Source: an uncultured Lachnospiraceae bacterium
GTDB lineage: Bacteria; Bacillota; Clostridia; Lachnospirales; Lachnospiraceae
Direction: 5' to 3'
NCBI GenBank assembly: GCA_934339135.1
Contig: CAKRHP010000014.1
Span: 1 to 64,000 of the forward strand
Length of the DNA: 64,000 nucleotides
The notes under the pieces: model-generated
What the model was told of the DNA's origin: nothing
What the model saw: the letters and a program-made list of their open reading frames with translations, nothing else
The model's database searches: none
Translations under genes and position numbers: made by a program
Shown: positions 8,080 to 15,848 of the stretch, piece after piece
Layout of the letters: each line of letters begins with the position of its first letter
Numbering within the stretch: position 1 is the stretch's first letter

Positions 8080-9486
8080 ATGGGCGGATTTTTTGGAGTA
8101 GCGTCAAAGCAGGACTGCGTATTTGATCTTTTTTTTGGAATTGATTACCATTCCCATCTGGGAACAAGACGAGGAGGAATGGCGGTATATAAGGATGGTA
8201 CCTTTAACCGTTCGATCCACAATATCGAGAATGCACCGTTCCGGACAAAGTTTGATAAGGATGTACAGGAAATGAAGGGAGACATGGGCATTGGCTGTAT
8301 TTCAGATTTTGAGCCACAGCCATTGATCATTCGTTCCCATCATGGTACTTATGCCATTACCACAGTCAGCAAGATCAATAATCAGAATGAGCTGGCACAG
8401 AAGCTGTTCGAACAGGGTCAGGCTCATTTTCTGGAGATGAGTGGTGGAGATATCAATGCGACAGAGCTTGTGGCGGCACTGATCAACCAGAAGGAAAATC
8501 TGATCGAGGGCATTCAGTATGCGCTGGAGCAGGTAGATGGCTCCCTGTCTCTTTTGCTGATGACTCCGGCAGGTATTTATGCAGCCAGAGATAAATACGG
8601 CAGAACGCCGATCGTGATCGGAAAGAACGAGCAGGGATTTTGTGCGACCTTTGAGAGCTTTGCTTATAAAAATCTCGGATATGAGGATTATAAGGAGCTG
8701 GGACCGGGAGAGATTGATGTTATTACATCGGAGCAGTGTCTGACTTTGGTACATCCCGGCAAGGAGATGAAGATATGTACCTTTCTCTGGGTATATTATG
8801 GCTATCCGGCAAGCTCCTATGAGGGGATCAGCGTTGAGCGGATGCGTTACAACTGTGGGGCCAAAATGGCAGCCAGAGATAATGTAAAGCCGGATATTGT
8901 TGCGGGTGTTCCGGACTCCGGTGTAGCACATGCCATCGGTTATGCCAATGCCTCCGGGATTCCGTTTTCCAGACCGTTTATCAAGTATACACCGACCTGG
9001 CCGCGTTCCTTTATGCCAACGATCCAGAGCCGTCGTAATCTGATCGCCAAGATGAAGTTGTTGGCAGTACAGGATCTGATCAAGGACAAAAGCCTGCTGC
9101 TTATTGATGATTCCATTGTCCGCGGCACACAGCTTCGTGAGACAACAGAGTTCTTATATCAGAGTGGAGCAAAGGAAGTACATATCCGTCCGGCATGTCC
9201 GCCGCTTGTATATGGCTGTAAATATCTGAATTTTTCCCGTTCTTCTTCGGAGATGGATCTCATCACCAGACGCGTGATCGAGAGACTGGAGGGCACAGAG
9301 GTGACAGACGAGATCCTGCAGGAGTATACCGATCCGGAGTCTCCGAAGTATGAACAGATGGTCGAGGAGATCCGCAAGGAGCTCAACTTTACATCACTTC
9401 GCTTTAACCGTCTGGATGATATGCTGGATGCTGTGGAGATTGACCGCTGCAAGCTTTGTACTTACTGCTGGGACGGCAAGGAATAA
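8080..9486 (+). CDS. PurF-like amidophosphoribosyltransferase homologue lacking glutaminase residues
   Basis: ATG 8080 follows an AGGAG-like site and gives 468 residues. The phosphoribosyltransferase half is intact: VAGVPDSGVAHAIGYA, then the PRPP loop LLIDDSIVRGTQ. Cysteines matching the Fe-S ligands of Bacillus-type PurF are present (KICTF, YGCKY and CKLCTYC at the end). The N-terminal half still aligns with the Ntn glutaminase domain but starts MGGFFGV instead of the usual MCGIFG, so the nucleophile Cys is missing. The glutamine-site motifs RYxTxG and HNGN are also not seen. It may use free ammonia, regulate purine synthesis or act on another substrate. No other purine gene is nearby. Confidence 0.8.
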   Translation: MGGFFGVASKQDCVFDLFFGIDYHSHLGTRRGGMAVYKDGTFNRSIHNIENAPFRTKFDKDVQEMKGDMGIGCISDFEPQPLIIRSHHGTYAITTVSKINNQNELAQKLFEQGQAHFLEMSGGDINATELVAALINQKENLIEGIQYALEQVDGSLSLLLMTPAGIYAARDKYGRTPIVIGKNEQGFCATFESFAYKNLGYEDYKELGPGEIDVITSEQCLTLVHPGKEMKICTFLWVYYGYPASSYEGISVERMRYNCGAKMAARDNVKPDIVAGVPDSGVAHAIGYANASGIPFSRPFIKYTPTWPRSFMPTIQSRRNLIAKMKLLAVQDLIKDKSLLLIDDSIVRGTQLRETTEFLYQSGAKEVHIRPACPPLVYGCKYLNFSRSSSEMDLITRRVIERLEGTEVTDEILQEYTDPESPKYEQMVEEIRKELNFTSLRFNRLDDMLDAVEIDRCKLCTYCWDGKE

Positions 9487-9515
9487 GTCATTCGGTTAAT
9501 TATTATATCATTTTC

Positions 9516-9569
9516 AAAGTGTAGGGAGTCGTATGAAGTTTTTTGTTTGCATACGACTCCCTACACTTT
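9516..9569 (+). repeat. 20-bp perfect inverted repeat with 14-base loop
   Basis: Bases 9516-9535 are the exact reverse complement of 9550-9569. The repeat lies 30 bp after the PurF-like gene and 84 bp before the LuxR-type gene. It could be a transcription terminator, though the downstream side has CTTTCGGG rather than a clean T run, or a small palindromic repeat element. Confidence 0.75.
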
Positions 9570-9653
9570 CGGGTAGTTTACGAATCTTCGATTTGAACAT
9601 ATGATGAATATAGTCATAAAATGATGAATTTCATAGAATGATGGAGGAGACGT

Positions 9654-11111
9654 ATGAAAAATCGGGATAATGAGTTTTTTGTGGAGGAAAAGCTGGATAA
9701 ACTGGTGGAGAAGGGAGATCTCGATACCCTGAAGGATCAGATGGGAAGGATTCTGGCTTCCCCATGCTGCCTTAATGGTTTTAGGCACTGCAGAAAATAT
9801 CTGGAGGTGTTCTCAGAGGAGGACATTATCCAGACCCCTTATCTTGCCACAGCGGCGGCTGTTATTTGTGCAATCTATGGCGATCTGGATAAGGCGGAGC
9901 ATTTTGCTGCATATGTAGAGGATATTCCGTTAATGAAGCTGCATCTGGATATTCTGATTCCGGGAACGGACCGTAAGAAGGCAGAACGTGCAGCGGTCAG
10001 GCTGGCTCAGATACAGGAGTCTCAGGGGATTCTTCCGAATCTTCCGGTGGCTGCGGGTAGAATTACCTTGATCAATGGATTCCGTGATCTGACCCCTTAT
10101 AGTTCCCTGATTCATGATCGTAGAGCGCAGGTAAAGAAATGGGTCAAACAGTTTTACGGAGAAAGCGCCGTGGGAATTGCGGAGATTACCTATGCGGAAG
10201 TGTGTTATCAAAGGGATGAGTGTTTTGAAGCAATCACCACACTGGTAGGAATCATTCCCTTTATTGAGAGGGAAGGAGAGATTTCCGTTCTGTTTGTGGC
10301 ACTGATCCTGCAGATGAAGATTATGATCGCCACGGGGCAGATTGCCGTTGTATATCCTATATTGGATGATATTTATCAGAGACTGTATAAGGAGAAAAGC
10401 CGCTGGCTGTTGGAAAATTTCAGTGCTGTAAAGGCATGGAGCCTGATGTACGATGGTGATGTCGGCACGGTGGAGGAGTGGATGGAAAAGGAGGCTCCCA
10501 GTGAGTTCGGAGAGCTTTGTATGCTGGATACATACAAGTATATGGTCAAAATGAGAGCGTATATTCTGGAAGGAAAGTATCTGGCGATGCTGTCTCTGGC
10601 AGAATATCTCAGAAAGCCTCTGGAGCAGGGAGACCGTGTGATGGATCTGTGTGAAATGAACCTGCTTTGTACCATTGCATATTTTCTGGAAGGAAATACG
10701 GCAGAGGCATATGCTATGCTTGATCAGACACTGCCTGTGATCCGGGAACGGCGGTTTGACCGGCTGGTGGCGGATGAAGGGGAGAAAATCTATTTTATAC
10801 TCCGCAGTTACAAGGAAGAACGACAATTAAAAGAAGAATATCTGGACAGGCTGATCCTTCTTTCGAAAAAAATGGCATTGCTGTATCCGGATTATTTGAG
10901 AAAATTACAGGAGGATTATCCTCCGCTGACAGAAACTGAAAAAGAAATCCTATGTCTGATGGCTGATGAAAGATCCAATGCAGAAATCGCAGATTTTATG
11001 GATGTCAGTATCAATACCGTTAAATTTCATGCAAAAAATATATATACCAAGCTGAAGGTGAAGAACAGGCAGCAGGCCGTTCGTGTCGCAAAAGAAAACA
11101 GATTGTTTTAG
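9654..11111 (+). CDS. LuxR-type (HTH) transcriptional regulator with a long helical N-terminal region
   Basis: ATG 9654 lies seven bases after GGAGG. The 485-residue protein ends in a clear LuxR helix-turn-helix (about residues 423-485): LTETEKEILCLMADERSNAEIADFM, then SINTVKFHAKNIYTKL. The first 420 residues are helical and resemble the tetratricopeptide-like middle of MalT-type regulators, but no Walker motif is present. The signal is therefore unlikely to be read by a STAND ATPase. The next gene, a two-receiver protein, follows after 66 bp and may be in the same operon. Confidence 0.85.
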   Translation: MKNRDNEFFVEEKLDKLVEKGDLDTLKDQMGRILASPCCLNGFRHCRKYLEVFSEEDIIQTPYLATAAAVICAIYGDLDKAEHFAAYVEDIPLMKLHLDILIPGTDRKKAERAAVRLAQIQESQGILPNLPVAAGRITLINGFRDLTPYSSLIHDRRAQVKKWVKQFYGESAVGIAEITYAEVCYQRDECFEAITTLVGIIPFIEREGEISVLFVALILQMKIMIATGQIAVVYPILDDIYQRLYKEKSRWLLENFSAVKAWSLMYDGDVGTVEEWMEKEAPSEFGELCMLDTYKYMVKMRAYILEGKYLAMLSLAEYLRKPLEQGDRVMDLCEMNLLCTIAYFLEGNTAEAYAMLDQTLPVIRERRFDRLVADEGEKIYFILRSYKEERQLKEEYLDRLILLSKKMALLYPDYLRKLQEDYPPLTETEKEILCLMADERSNAEIADFMDVSINTVKFHAKNIYTKLKVKNRQQAVRVAKENRLF

Positions 11112-11177
11112 GTGCGGCAGCATTCGGAGAACATTGCATATCAGAGAATGTGAAGGGAATGAGAGGAGAGGTTTGGT

Positions 11178-11942
11178 ATGAAAAGAGTATTATTTATTGC
11201 AGATATGAACGAAATTGTAAAAAACATGAATGAGGAGCTGCTGCCCTTTTTCCGGGTGCAGTTAAGTAATGCAGAGCAGGAGATGACAGAAAAACTGCTC
11301 CACATTTATCAGCCGGATATTATACTGGTATTTTTGAATCAGTTGAAAACAGCGCAGATGCAGGAATTGAAAATAGTTCTGGAAAAAAATGAAAAGCTGC
11401 CGGTGGTTATGGTGGGCAGCATGTATGAATTCCGGGAATATGGTTTTGAAGCCGGCAATGTAAAAAATATCAGACGGCTTGTACGTCCGGTAGGAAATCA
11501 GGAGGTGATCCGTCTTCTGTGTGAAATCCTTGTGCTGGACTATAAGGATTACGAGGGGGCTCTGGAGGAGAAGGAGGATCGCAGAAAGCATATTCTTTTT
11601 GTAGATGATAATCCCCTTCTTTTGCGGAGTATGAAAACACTGGTCGGAAATAAATACCGTGTATCCATTGCGGTCTCTGCATCCCAGGCTTTTGAACTGA
11701 TGCAGAAGGACCGGCCGGATCTGATATTCTTAGATTGCGAGATGCCGGTGATCGACGGGAAGATGATGCTGCAGATGATGCGGGCAAAACCGGAATATGC
11801 AGAAATGCCGGTTGTTTTCCTTTCGGGAATCGCGGAGAAGGAATATATCAAAAAGACACTGCTGTTAAAACCGGCGGATTATGTGTTAAAACCTGCAAAA
11901 CAGGAACGGATCTTTGATGTGTTGGAGAAGCATTTAGGATAG
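11178..11942 (+). CDS. response regulator made of two receiver domains, first one degenerate
   Basis: The 254-residue protein has a degenerate receiver-like domain (residues 3-120) that lacks the phospho-acceptor; the DxxMP-like site reads ILVFLNQ. A canonical receiver follows, with D143/D144, phospho-Asp D186 (FLDCEMP), S216 and K238 (LKPAK). No output domain is present, so the protein presumably acts by protein contact, perhaps with the LuxR-type regulator encoded just upstream. No histidine kinase is adjacent. The ribosome site is GAGAGGAG about eight bases before the ATG. Confidence 0.85.
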   Translation: MKRVLFIADMNEIVKNMNEELLPFFRVQLSNAEQEMTEKLLHIYQPDIILVFLNQLKTAQMQELKIVLEKNEKLPVVMVGSMYEFREYGFEAGNVKNIRRLVRPVGNQEVIRLLCEILVLDYKDYEGALEEKEDRRKHILFVDDNPLLLRSMKTLVGNKYRVSIAVSASQAFELMQKDRPDLIFLDCEMPVIDGKMMLQMMRAKPEYAEMPVVFLSGIAEKEYIKKTLLLKPADYVLKPAKQERIFDVLEKHLG

Positions 11943-11946
11943 GGAT

Positions 11947-11993
11947 ATAAGAAATATTATGGGGGCTGTGATATTTTTGGGTGGGAAGCTTGG
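11947..11993 (+). repeat. solo end of the foldback repeat family
   Basis: Bases 11947-11963 are identical to 40824-40840 in the right arm of the foldback element inside the riboflavin operon. The match resumes with ATATTTT and GTGGGAAG (11981-11988), at nearly the same spacing (34 against 38 bases). Only this one end is visible here. It starts five bases after the stop of the response-regulator gene. Confidence 0.6.
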
Positions 11994-12004
11994 GATGACA
12001 AAAA

Positions 12005-12026
12005 GTTTCATTAGCATAAATGAAAC
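12005..12026 (+). repeat. 8-bp dyad upstream of the cstA promoter
   Basis: GTTTCATT (12005-12012) and AATGAAAC (12019-12026) form an inverted repeat with a 6-base spacer. It ends 35 bases before the -35 box of the T-box promoter, a plausible regulator site. A further TTTCATT copy follows near 12037. Confidence 0.35.
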
Positions 12027-12061
12027 GTGAATAAATTTCATTCTTAAAGTTAAAAAAACTA

Positions 12062-12090
12062 TTGACAAGCAAAAAACAAAGTGGTATCTT
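12062..12090 (+). promoter_or_regulatory. sigma-A type promoter for the T-box/cstA transcript
   Basis: TTGACA (12062-12067), a 17-base spacer and TATCTT (12085-12090) place the start near 12097, just ahead of the T-box leader. Confidence 0.6.
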
Positions 12091-12096
12091 TTTTCT

Positions 12097-12426
12097 CGAA
12101 CAAAAACAAATTCGATGAACAGAACAGGGTTTTCTTGATCGGAACGCATTACAGAGAGCTGCCGGCCGGTGCGAGACAGCATGCAGATGAGAAAGCTATC
12201 CTCTGTGAGAAGTGCACTGAAATGGCAGTTTTATTGCGACGGTAGGTGTCACCGGGATTCTCCCGTTACAGAGAAGCTTATTGAGGGCATATCATTGACG
12301 GATACGCTGAGGGATAAGGCAGAGAGGTCGCGTGAAGCGGCAAATAAAGTGGTACCGCGGAAGAATATCAGCTTTCGTCTTTAAATAAAATGTTAGGAGC
12401 ATTTTGTTTGGGACGGAAGCTTTTTT
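12097..12426 (+). promoter_or_regulatory. T-box leader (tRNA-sensing riboswitch) with terminator
   Basis: The leader has ACAGAGAG at 12151-12158, an apical stem, and the paired CTCTGT at 12201-12206. Just before that strand is GAAAGCT (12191-12197), where the specifier codon lies. It reads AGC (Ser) or GCT (Ala) depending on alignment, and I cannot decide. The T-box core AAAGTGGTACCGCGG lies at 12346-12360. A terminator follows: AGCTTTCGTC (12370-12379) pairs with GACGGAAGCT (12412-12421), then Ts. Uncharged tRNA would favour the antiterminator and switch on the gene downstream, cstA. Confidence 0.92.
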
Positions 12427-12508
12427 CATTTTGAGAAAAGAAACAGTTACTCGAAATGAAAGATTTCGTGGTCAGACAGCACAGGAACACATCAAAGGAG
12501 GAATTCAA

Positions 12509-14197
12509 ATGAATGGATTAGTAATCGTGTTGATCAGTATTGTTGCTCTTGGTGCGGGTTATCTTTTCTATGGAAGATGGCTTGCCAGAAAGTGGGGACT
12601 GGACGAGAAGGCAAAGACGCCGGCGTATCAGTTCGAGGATGGAGAGGATTATGTACCATCTTCTAAATTTACCGTATTTTCCCATCAATTTTCATCCATC
12701 GCCGGAGCGGGACCTGTCACGGGACCAATTCTTGCATCCGTGTTTGGATGGGTACCGGTTTTGTTATGGCTGATCATCGGCGGTCTTTTCTTCGGAGCTG
12801 TTCAGGATTTCGGTTCCCTGTACGCTTCCGTTAAGAACGAAGGAAAGTCCATGGGTATGATCATTGAGAAATATATTGGTAAGGCAGGTAGAAAGCTGTT
12901 TATGCTGTTCTGCTGGTTATTCACTCTGCTGGTCATCGCAGCATTTACCGATATGGTTGCAGGTACTTTCGTAGGGAAAGGCCTGGAGGATAGCTCTGTT
13001 GCTTATGCAAATTCAGCAGCAGCTTCCATCTCTATGCTGTTTATTCTTGTGGCAGTTGTATTTGGACTGATCCAGAAAAAGGTTGGAAAGATGAATGAGA
13101 TCGTGAAAGCAGTCGTAGCGATCGCACTTCTGGTTGTGATGTTTGCAATCGGTATGCACCTTCCAATCTATCAGACAAAGTCAGCATGGATCTACATCAT
13201 CATGGTTTATCTGTTCTTAGCATCCGTTATGCCAATGTGGCTTCTGATGCAGCCTAGAGATTATATGACAACCTTTATGCTGTTAGGTATGATCATCGGT
13301 GCTGTTGTTGGTGTTCTTTTTGCACATCCAACCATGAAGCTGAATGCATACAATGGATTTAATGTTGGCGGAAGCAGTCTTTTCCCAACATTGTTTGTAA
13401 CCATCGCCTGTGGTGCGGTATCCGGTTTCCACAGCCTCGTTTCTTCCGGGACATCATCAAAAACCGTCAGCAATGAAAAGGATATGCCAATGATCGGTTA
13501 TGGTGCCATGATCGTAGAATCCCTTCTGGGTGTTGTTGCACTGGTTGTTGTAGGTGCCGTTGCCGTCAATGGTACAAAACCGGATGGTACACCATTTGCA
13601 ATTTTCTCAGCCGGTGTTGCAGGCTTCCTTGAGAAAATGGGAGTACCGGTACAGCTTGCAACTGTATTTATGACAATGTGTGTCTCTGCTCTGGCACTGA
13701 CCTCTCTGGATTCGGTAGCCCGTATCGGCAGAATGTCTTTCCAGGAGCTGTTCCTTGGAGATACTACAGATACCGCAAAGATGACTCCGGCACAGAAGGT
13801 TCTGACCAATAAATATTTTGCAACCGTCATTACACTATTCTTTGGATATCTGCTCACATTAGGTGGTTACAACAATGTATGGCCGCTGTTTGGTTCCGCT
13901 AACCAGCTTCTTGCCGCCCTTGTGCTGATCGCATTGTCTGTATTCTTAAAGACGACAGGGAGAACAGGCTGGACACTTTATGTACCAATGTTTGTTATGC
14001 TGGCAGTTACCTTTACCGCACTGGTTCAGAAGACCATTGCTCTGGTAGCCAATATCTCTGCCGGTCAGGCAACCTTCCTGGTAGACGGTCTTCAGCTTAT
14101 CGTAGCGATCCTGTTAATGGTACTTGGTGTTCTCGTAGCATTCAGCTGCTTTAGAAAGCTTAGTGAGATTCATTCAAAGCAGGATGCAGCAGAGTAA
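12509..14197 (+). CDS. cstA: CstA family transporter (pyruvate/peptide uptake)
   Basis: ATG 12509 follows AAAGGAGG. The 562-residue protein is rich in membrane helices and has the CstA signatures FYGRWLARKWGLD near the N-terminus, FSSIAGAGPVTGPILA, and GANQLLAALVL-like SANQLLAALVL near the C-terminus. It matches the shorter Firmicutes form rather than the 701-residue E. coli protein. CstA proteins are starvation-induced and have been linked to uptake of pyruvate and peptides. Placement behind a T-box suggests induction when one amino acid runs short, which fits peptide uptake. Its 3' end overlaps the convergent Crp/Fnr gene by 38 bp. Confidence 0.92.
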   Translation: MNGLVIVLISIVALGAGYLFYGRWLARKWGLDEKAKTPAYQFEDGEDYVPSSKFTVFSHQFSSIAGAGPVTGPILASVFGWVPVLLWLIIGGLFFGAVQDFGSLYASVKNEGKSMGMIIEKYIGKAGRKLFMLFCWLFTLLVIAAFTDMVAGTFVGKGLEDSSVAYANSAAASISMLFILVAVVFGLIQKKVGKMNEIVKAVVAIALLVVMFAIGMHLPIYQTKSAWIYIIMVYLFLASVMPMWLLMQPRDYMTTFMLLGMIIGAVVGVLFAHPTMKLNAYNGFNVGGSSLFPTLFVTIACGAVSGFHSLVSSGTSSKTVSNEKDMPMIGYGAMIVESLLGVVALVVVGAVAVNGTKPDGTPFAIFSAGVAGFLEKMGVPVQLATVFMTMCVSALALTSLDSVARIGRMSFQELFLGDTTDTAKMTPAQKVLTNKYFATVITLFFGYLLTLGGYNNVWPLFGSANQLLAALVLIALSVFLKTTGRTGWTLYVPMFVMLAVTFTALVQKTIALVANISAGQATFLVDGLQLIVAILLMVLGVLVAFSCFRKLSEIHSKQDAAE

Positions 14198-14825
14198 ACT
14201 GATTTTTGTGAAAGGTAATAAGCCCCTCATCCCGCATTTTTCCAAGCTCTTTGGAAAGGGCACTCCGGTCCAGATTCAGATAATCGGCCATCTGCTGGCG
14301 GTTAAACGGAATCTGGAAGCTGGAACTGCCGGCCTTTCCGGCCTGGGAGGAAAGGTAAGTAAGTAACCGCTCCCGTATGGTTTTCGGACTGGTACAGAAA
14401 ATGCGGTGGGAGAGGGTAAGATTTTTTCGTATGGAAATGCTGAGCATATTGCTCAGCATTTTTTGATGCCAGGAATATCTTGCAAGAGCGGAATCGTGGA
14501 GAAATTCCATATCCATAAAAAGAATGCGGCAGTCACTGGCAGCAACTACATCCACCATCATAGGCTCCCGGCAGAGGGAATATGTTTCGGCAAAAACACC
14601 TCCGGCCCCTACATTGCTCAAAAGACTGGTATTTCCCCAGAAATCCGTGGTTTCGATATGCACACTGCCGGAAAGGACAATGCCTGTCTCGGTGACAAGA
14701 TCTCCGAAATGAAATATGATGGTACTTTTTTTGATGTTTTTTTCATGAATCCGTGTATGCTGTTTTAATGCTTCCAGTTCTGCCTCGGAAAGACTGACGA
14801 AGATGGGGTGTATCATATTTTTCAT
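14160..14825 (-). CDS. Crp/Fnr family transcriptional regulator
   Basis: The 221-residue protein has an N-terminal cyclic-nucleotide-binding-like beta barrel (residues 15-125, with GDLVTETGIVLSGSV) and a C-terminal winged helix-turn-helix (FNRQQMADYLNLDRSALSKELGKM). It does not show the four-cysteine pattern of Fnr, nor the full cAMP-binding set. The effector is unknown. The start has AAAGGAG upstream. It converges on and overlaps the end of cstA, so antisense effects on cstA are possible. Confidence 0.9.
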   Translation of the reverse strand: MKNMIHPIFVSLSEAELEALKQHTRIHEKNIKKSTIIFHFGDLVTETGIVLSGSVHIETTDFWGNTSLLSNVGAGGVFAETYSLCREPMMVDVVAASDCRILFMDMEFLHDSALARYSWHQKMLSNMLSISIRKNLTLSHRIFCTSPKTIRERLLTYLSSQAGKAGSSSFQIPFNRQQMADYLNLDRSALSKELGKMRDEGLITFHKNQFTLLHPALNESH

Positions 14826-14892
14826 AAGGTTATCTCCTTTCTGCGTTTTGGAATGCTCCGGTATGGCATATGCCGGAGGATGAAATTGTTCA

Positions 14893-15720
14893 TTAAGATT
14901 CTCTGGTGGTGTTGCGGTAACTGGTCGGTGTGGAACCTGTGTATCGTTTAAATTCTTTGCAGAAATAGTTTAGATTATGAAATCCCACATGTTCACTGAT
15001 CTCAGATATAGTCAGAGTGGAATGTGCAAGAAGTTCACAGGCATGGCGGAGACGTACCTGGGTCACAAATGCCATGGGACGGGTGTTTAAACATTCCCGA
15101 AACATGCGGCACAGATGCTGCGGTGAGACATGAAGCTGTTCACAGAGCATAGTCTGTGTGATCTCTGAAGCAAAATGATGCTCAATATATTCGATCAATG
15201 GTGTCAACCGACGGCGGTACTGTGCCGACTTTGGTGAGGAATGCTCCTTGTACTGGCGGTAAAATTCAAAAATAAATTCATAAGTATAGGAAGCGGAGAA
15301 AAAGATGCTCTCTTTCGTATTGATCTGGAAAGCCATATGGATCTTGTTATGTATTTCATCAAGAGCACCCAGATTGGTGATGGGAAAGATCCGGCATCGG
15401 TCAAAGCCAAACTCCTTTAAAAGTGTAAGTGTGCCGTCTCCATAAGGTACAAACCACCGCACATCCCAGACATCCTCCGTAACCGCCTCATAATAATGAG
15501 GTACATTGGCGGGAAGAAAAACAATGGAATGCTCCGGGATGCTCCAAGTTTTACCTTCGGTAATGAGTTTTCCCCTTCCTTTATTGCTGTATAAAAACTG
15601 AGGATAGGGATATCCGTTTTCACGGGGGGTCGGATACTGCCAAAGATGCATTCCGACGCTGATCGTATAAAAAGGTAGGTGCTTTACCGGTGTGATATCC
15701 GGATAGCAGATAAACCACAT
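14893..15720 (-). CDS. AraC family regulator with cupin sensor domain
   Basis: The 275-residue protein has an N-terminal AraC-binding cupin (residues 10-150, including SIPEHSIVFLPANVPHYYE). A C-terminal pair of helix-turn-helix motifs follows (TQTMLCEQLHVSPQHLCRMFRE and STLTISEISEHVGF, then YFCKEFKRYTGSTP). Such regulators usually sense a sugar. It is divergent from the large glycoside hydrolase gene with overlapping promoters, and most likely controls it. The ribosome site is AGGAGGAA. Confidence 0.92.
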   Translation of the reverse strand: MWFICYPDITPVKHLPFYTISVGMHLWQYPTPRENGYPYPQFLYSNKGRGKLITEGKTWSIPEHSIVFLPANVPHYYEAVTEDVWDVRWFVPYGDGTLTLLKEFGFDRCRIFPITNLGALDEIHNKIHMAFQINTKESIFFSASYTYEFIFEFYRQYKEHSSPKSAQYRRRLTPLIEYIEHHFASEITQTMLCEQLHVSPQHLCRMFRECLNTRPMAFVTQVRLRHACELLAHSTLTISEISEHVGFHNLNYFCKEFKRYTGSTPTSYRNTTRES

Positions 15721-15762
15721 AAATGTTTCCTCCTAAAATTATGTTCATTTTGTTCAATTCTG

Positions 15763-15804
15763 ATAATATCATTAATTGTACTGAATATCAAATATATGTA
15801 AGAT
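15763..15804. promoter_or_regulatory. overlapping divergent promoters between the AraC regulator and the glycoside hydrolase
   Basis: Plus strand: TTGTAC (15776-15781), 17 bases, TAAGAT (15799-15804) faces the hydrolase gene. Minus strand: TTGATA (15791-15786), 17 bases, TATTAT (15768-15763) faces the regulator. The two -35 regions overlap, so the polymerases would compete. The 128-bp gap also leaves room for the regulator to bind. Confidence 0.5.
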
Positions 15805-15848
15805 TGATATATGATCAAAGGGAAAAATTGTGAAAAGGAGGATGTAAC

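Noticed and set aside
12169-12384. Open frame of 71 codons between the response regulator and cstA
   Set aside because: It lies within the T-box leader, whose RNA motifs explain the conservation.
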